Assembly: GCA_025350345.1 (NCBI GenBank) | Contig: JANXYA010000112.1 | Coordinates: 1-6,522, forward strand | Direction of reading: 5' to 3' | DNA: 6,522 nt | DNA from: Gammaproteobacteria bacterium | GTDB taxonomy: Bacteria; Pseudomonadota; Gammaproteobacteria; Steroidobacterales; Steroidobacteraceae | Notes under the pieces: model-generated | Database searches by the model: none | What the model was told of the DNA's origin: nothing | What the model saw: the letters and a program-made list of their open reading frames with translations, nothing else | Shown here: piece after piece, positions 5,449-6,522 of the stretch | Position numbering within the stretch: the first letter of the stretch is position 1 | Layout of the letters: each line of letters starts with the position of its first letter | Made by a program: the position numbers and the translations under genes

Positions 5449-6198
5449 ATGCCCGAGCCCCAGCTGCCTTCCAGATCCGCCTCCGTCAGCGACATGATGG
5501 ATGCGGCGACGCGCATTTTCCGCTCCACGCTGGCCAAGGGCTTGCCCATCGCCCTGTTCGCCATCCTGTTTGCAGCGCTTCCCAATATGTACTGGCTGAC
5601 GATCACGGGCAAACCGGTGGACCCATTCCATCCCCCGCTGGATCCGAAGTTCTGGACGCTGACGCTGGCCGGCTTCGCGGTCTACCAGCTGCTCGCTGCG
5701 CTGCTGATGCTGCGCCAGCGAGCGCTGCTGCTCGGCCGCGCGCCGCAATTGCGCTCGGAGCTGGCCGTGGCGCTGGCGCGCTGGCCGCTGCTGATCCTGA
5801 GCGCCGTGCTGGCCGGTATCGTCGTTTTTGCCGGGGCGCTGCTCCTGCTCCTGCCCGGCATCTACTTCCTCATCAGTTTCCTGCTGCTGCGGCCGGTGGT
5901 GCTGTTCGAGACACACAGCGCGGTGCGGGTGGTGGGGCGCTGCATACGCCTGGTGCGGCCGATGTGGTGGAAGGCGCTGGCCGCGGCCGTCATCGCGGCG
6001 CTGATTTTCCTGGTGTGCGCGTTTGCCGCCAGCGCCATATTTGAAATACTGAAGTTCGCGCTCAGCGCCGCCGGGGCGAAGCCGGCCGCCATTTCCGCGT
6101 TCGCCCAGGCCTGCGGCCTCGGTATTCAGGCCGTGGCGCTGGTGTATTTCAGCGCGCTGTGGCTGGTGCTTTATTCCGCCGCCAGTTCCTCGGCCTGA
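5449..6198 (+). CDS. Multi-pass inner-membrane protein of unknown function
   Basis: I do not recognise a specific gene. The 249-residue product has a polar N-terminus (about 1-28) and roughly six hydrophobic segments, near residues 31-48, 70-88, 111-134, 137-152, 175-198 and 222-243. The core LLLLLPGIYFLISFLLLRPV (131-150), followed by FETHSAVRVVGRCIRLVR (153-170) and a Trp-Trp before the next segment, resembles the pattern in YciC-like/glycerophosphodiesterase membrane-domain proteins (PGIY, then P-V, then Glu, then an amphipathic R-rich helix). This is a loose resemblance only. The start at 5449 has a strong Shine-Dalgarno. The frame is open upstream to 4459, but that part is antisense to prmC. 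The gene is divergent from prmC (54-base gap) and convergent with prfA, overlapping it by 28 bases. No catalytic motif is apparent. Confidence 0.85.
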   Translation: MPEPQLPSRSASVSDMMDAATRIFRSTLAKGLPIALFAILFAALPNMYWLTITGKPVDPFHPPLDPKFWTLTLAGFAVYQLLAALLMLRQRALLLGRAPQLRSELAVALARWPLLILSAVLAGIVVFAGALLLLLPGIYFLISFLLLRPVVLFETHSAVRVVGRCIRLVRPMWWKALAAAVIAALIFLVCAFAASAIFEILKFALSAAGAKPAAISAFAQACGLGIQAVALVYFSALWLVLYSAASSSA

Positions 6199-6521
6199 TA
6201 CTCGCGCTGGAGCGCCTCGAGCAGTTCATCGAGCTCGCCGTTCATGATGGACGCGAGCTTGTAGAGCGTCAGGTCGATGCGATGATCGGTCATGCGGCCC
6301 TGCGGAAAGTTGTAGGTGCGGATGCGCTCGGAGCGGTCCCCGCTGCCGACCTGGAGCTTGCGTGTCCGGGCCTGGGCGCTGGCGCGCTTCTCCTGTTCCG
6401 CGGCGAGCAGTCGCGCCTGCAGCAGCGCCATCGCGCGCGCCCGGTTCTTGTGCTGCGAGCGCTCGTCCTGGCACTCGACGACCACGCCGGTGGGCAGGTG
6501 CGTGAGGCGTATGGCCGACTC
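6171..6521 (-). CDS. prfA: Peptide chain release factor 1, C-terminal part (5' end outside window)
   Basis: RF1 reads UAA and UAG stop codons in the ribosomal A site and triggers peptide release. The last 116 residues are visible, and the frame is open to the right edge. The first visible residues, ESAIRLTHLPTGVVVECQDE, directly follow where the GGQ loop is expected, so the PrmC-methylated Gln lies just outside the window. The family motif RSQHKN follows, then GSGDRSERIRTYNFPQGR (visible residues 59-76) and TDHRIDLTLYKL. The choice of RF1 over RF2 rests on the close match of this tail to E. coli RF1 (remembered, not aligned). The TAA stop lies inside the 3' end of the opposite-strand membrane-protein gene (28-base overlap), leaving no room for a separate terminator between them. 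Confidence 0.96.
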   Translation of the reverse strand, partial: ESAIRLTHLPTGVVVECQDERSQHKNRARAMALLQARLLAAEQEKRASAQARTRKLQVGSGDRSERIRTYNFPQGRMTDHRIDLTLYKLASIMNGELDELLEALQREYQAEELAAE

Positions 6522-6522
6522 G

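Overview
The window is ordinary, dense, GC-rich bacterial chromosome. It holds eight protein-coding genes, two of them cut by the window edges. I see no RNA genes, mobile elements, CRISPR arrays or phage genes. The gene set (GatB, Hsp33, YhhQ, DUF4197, MtgA, PpiB, PrmC, RF1), the GC-rich codon use and the MtgA N-terminus suggest a high-GC gammaproteobacterium, perhaps of the Xanthomonadales/Nevskiales type. That placement is inferred from family resemblance and was not computed.

Layout, left to right. On the + strand, the C-terminal half of gatB (to 748) overlaps by 8 bases with hslO (741-1652), the redox-activated chaperone Hsp33. A 16-base gap then separates hslO tail-to-tail from a minus-strand block. 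In transcription order that block runs prmC (5394-4528), ppiB (4511-4017), mtgA (4001-3276), a secreted DUF4197 protein (3124-2408, TTG start) and yhhQ (2379-1669). Gaps inside the block are 16, 15, 151 and 28 bases, so prmC-ppiB-mtgA look like one transcription unit. DUF4197-yhhQ may be a continuation or a second unit. Upstream of prmC, a + strand gene for an unrecognised multi-pass membrane protein (5449-6198) is divergent from prmC. Its 3' end overlaps the 3' end of prfA (minus strand, entering from the right edge) by 28 bases.

Functionally the window is rich in translation and protein quality control. RF1 (prfA) is the substrate of the methyltransferase PrmC, GatB corrects misacylated tRNA, YhhQ imports queuosine precursors for tRNA modification, and Hsp33 and the cyclophilin act in protein folding. 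MtgA makes peptidoglycan glycan strands in the periplasm, and the DUF4197 protein is probably periplasmic too.

No clearly new system is present. The points most worth a second look are the opposite-strand membrane gene splitting the usual prfA-prmC pair, the TTG start that replaces a falsely long DUF4197 reading frame, a possible leaderless prmC transcript, and long overlapping frames around prmC that could mislead automated annotation. No gene-free stretch exceeds 300 bases; the longest is the 151-base gap at 3125-3275.
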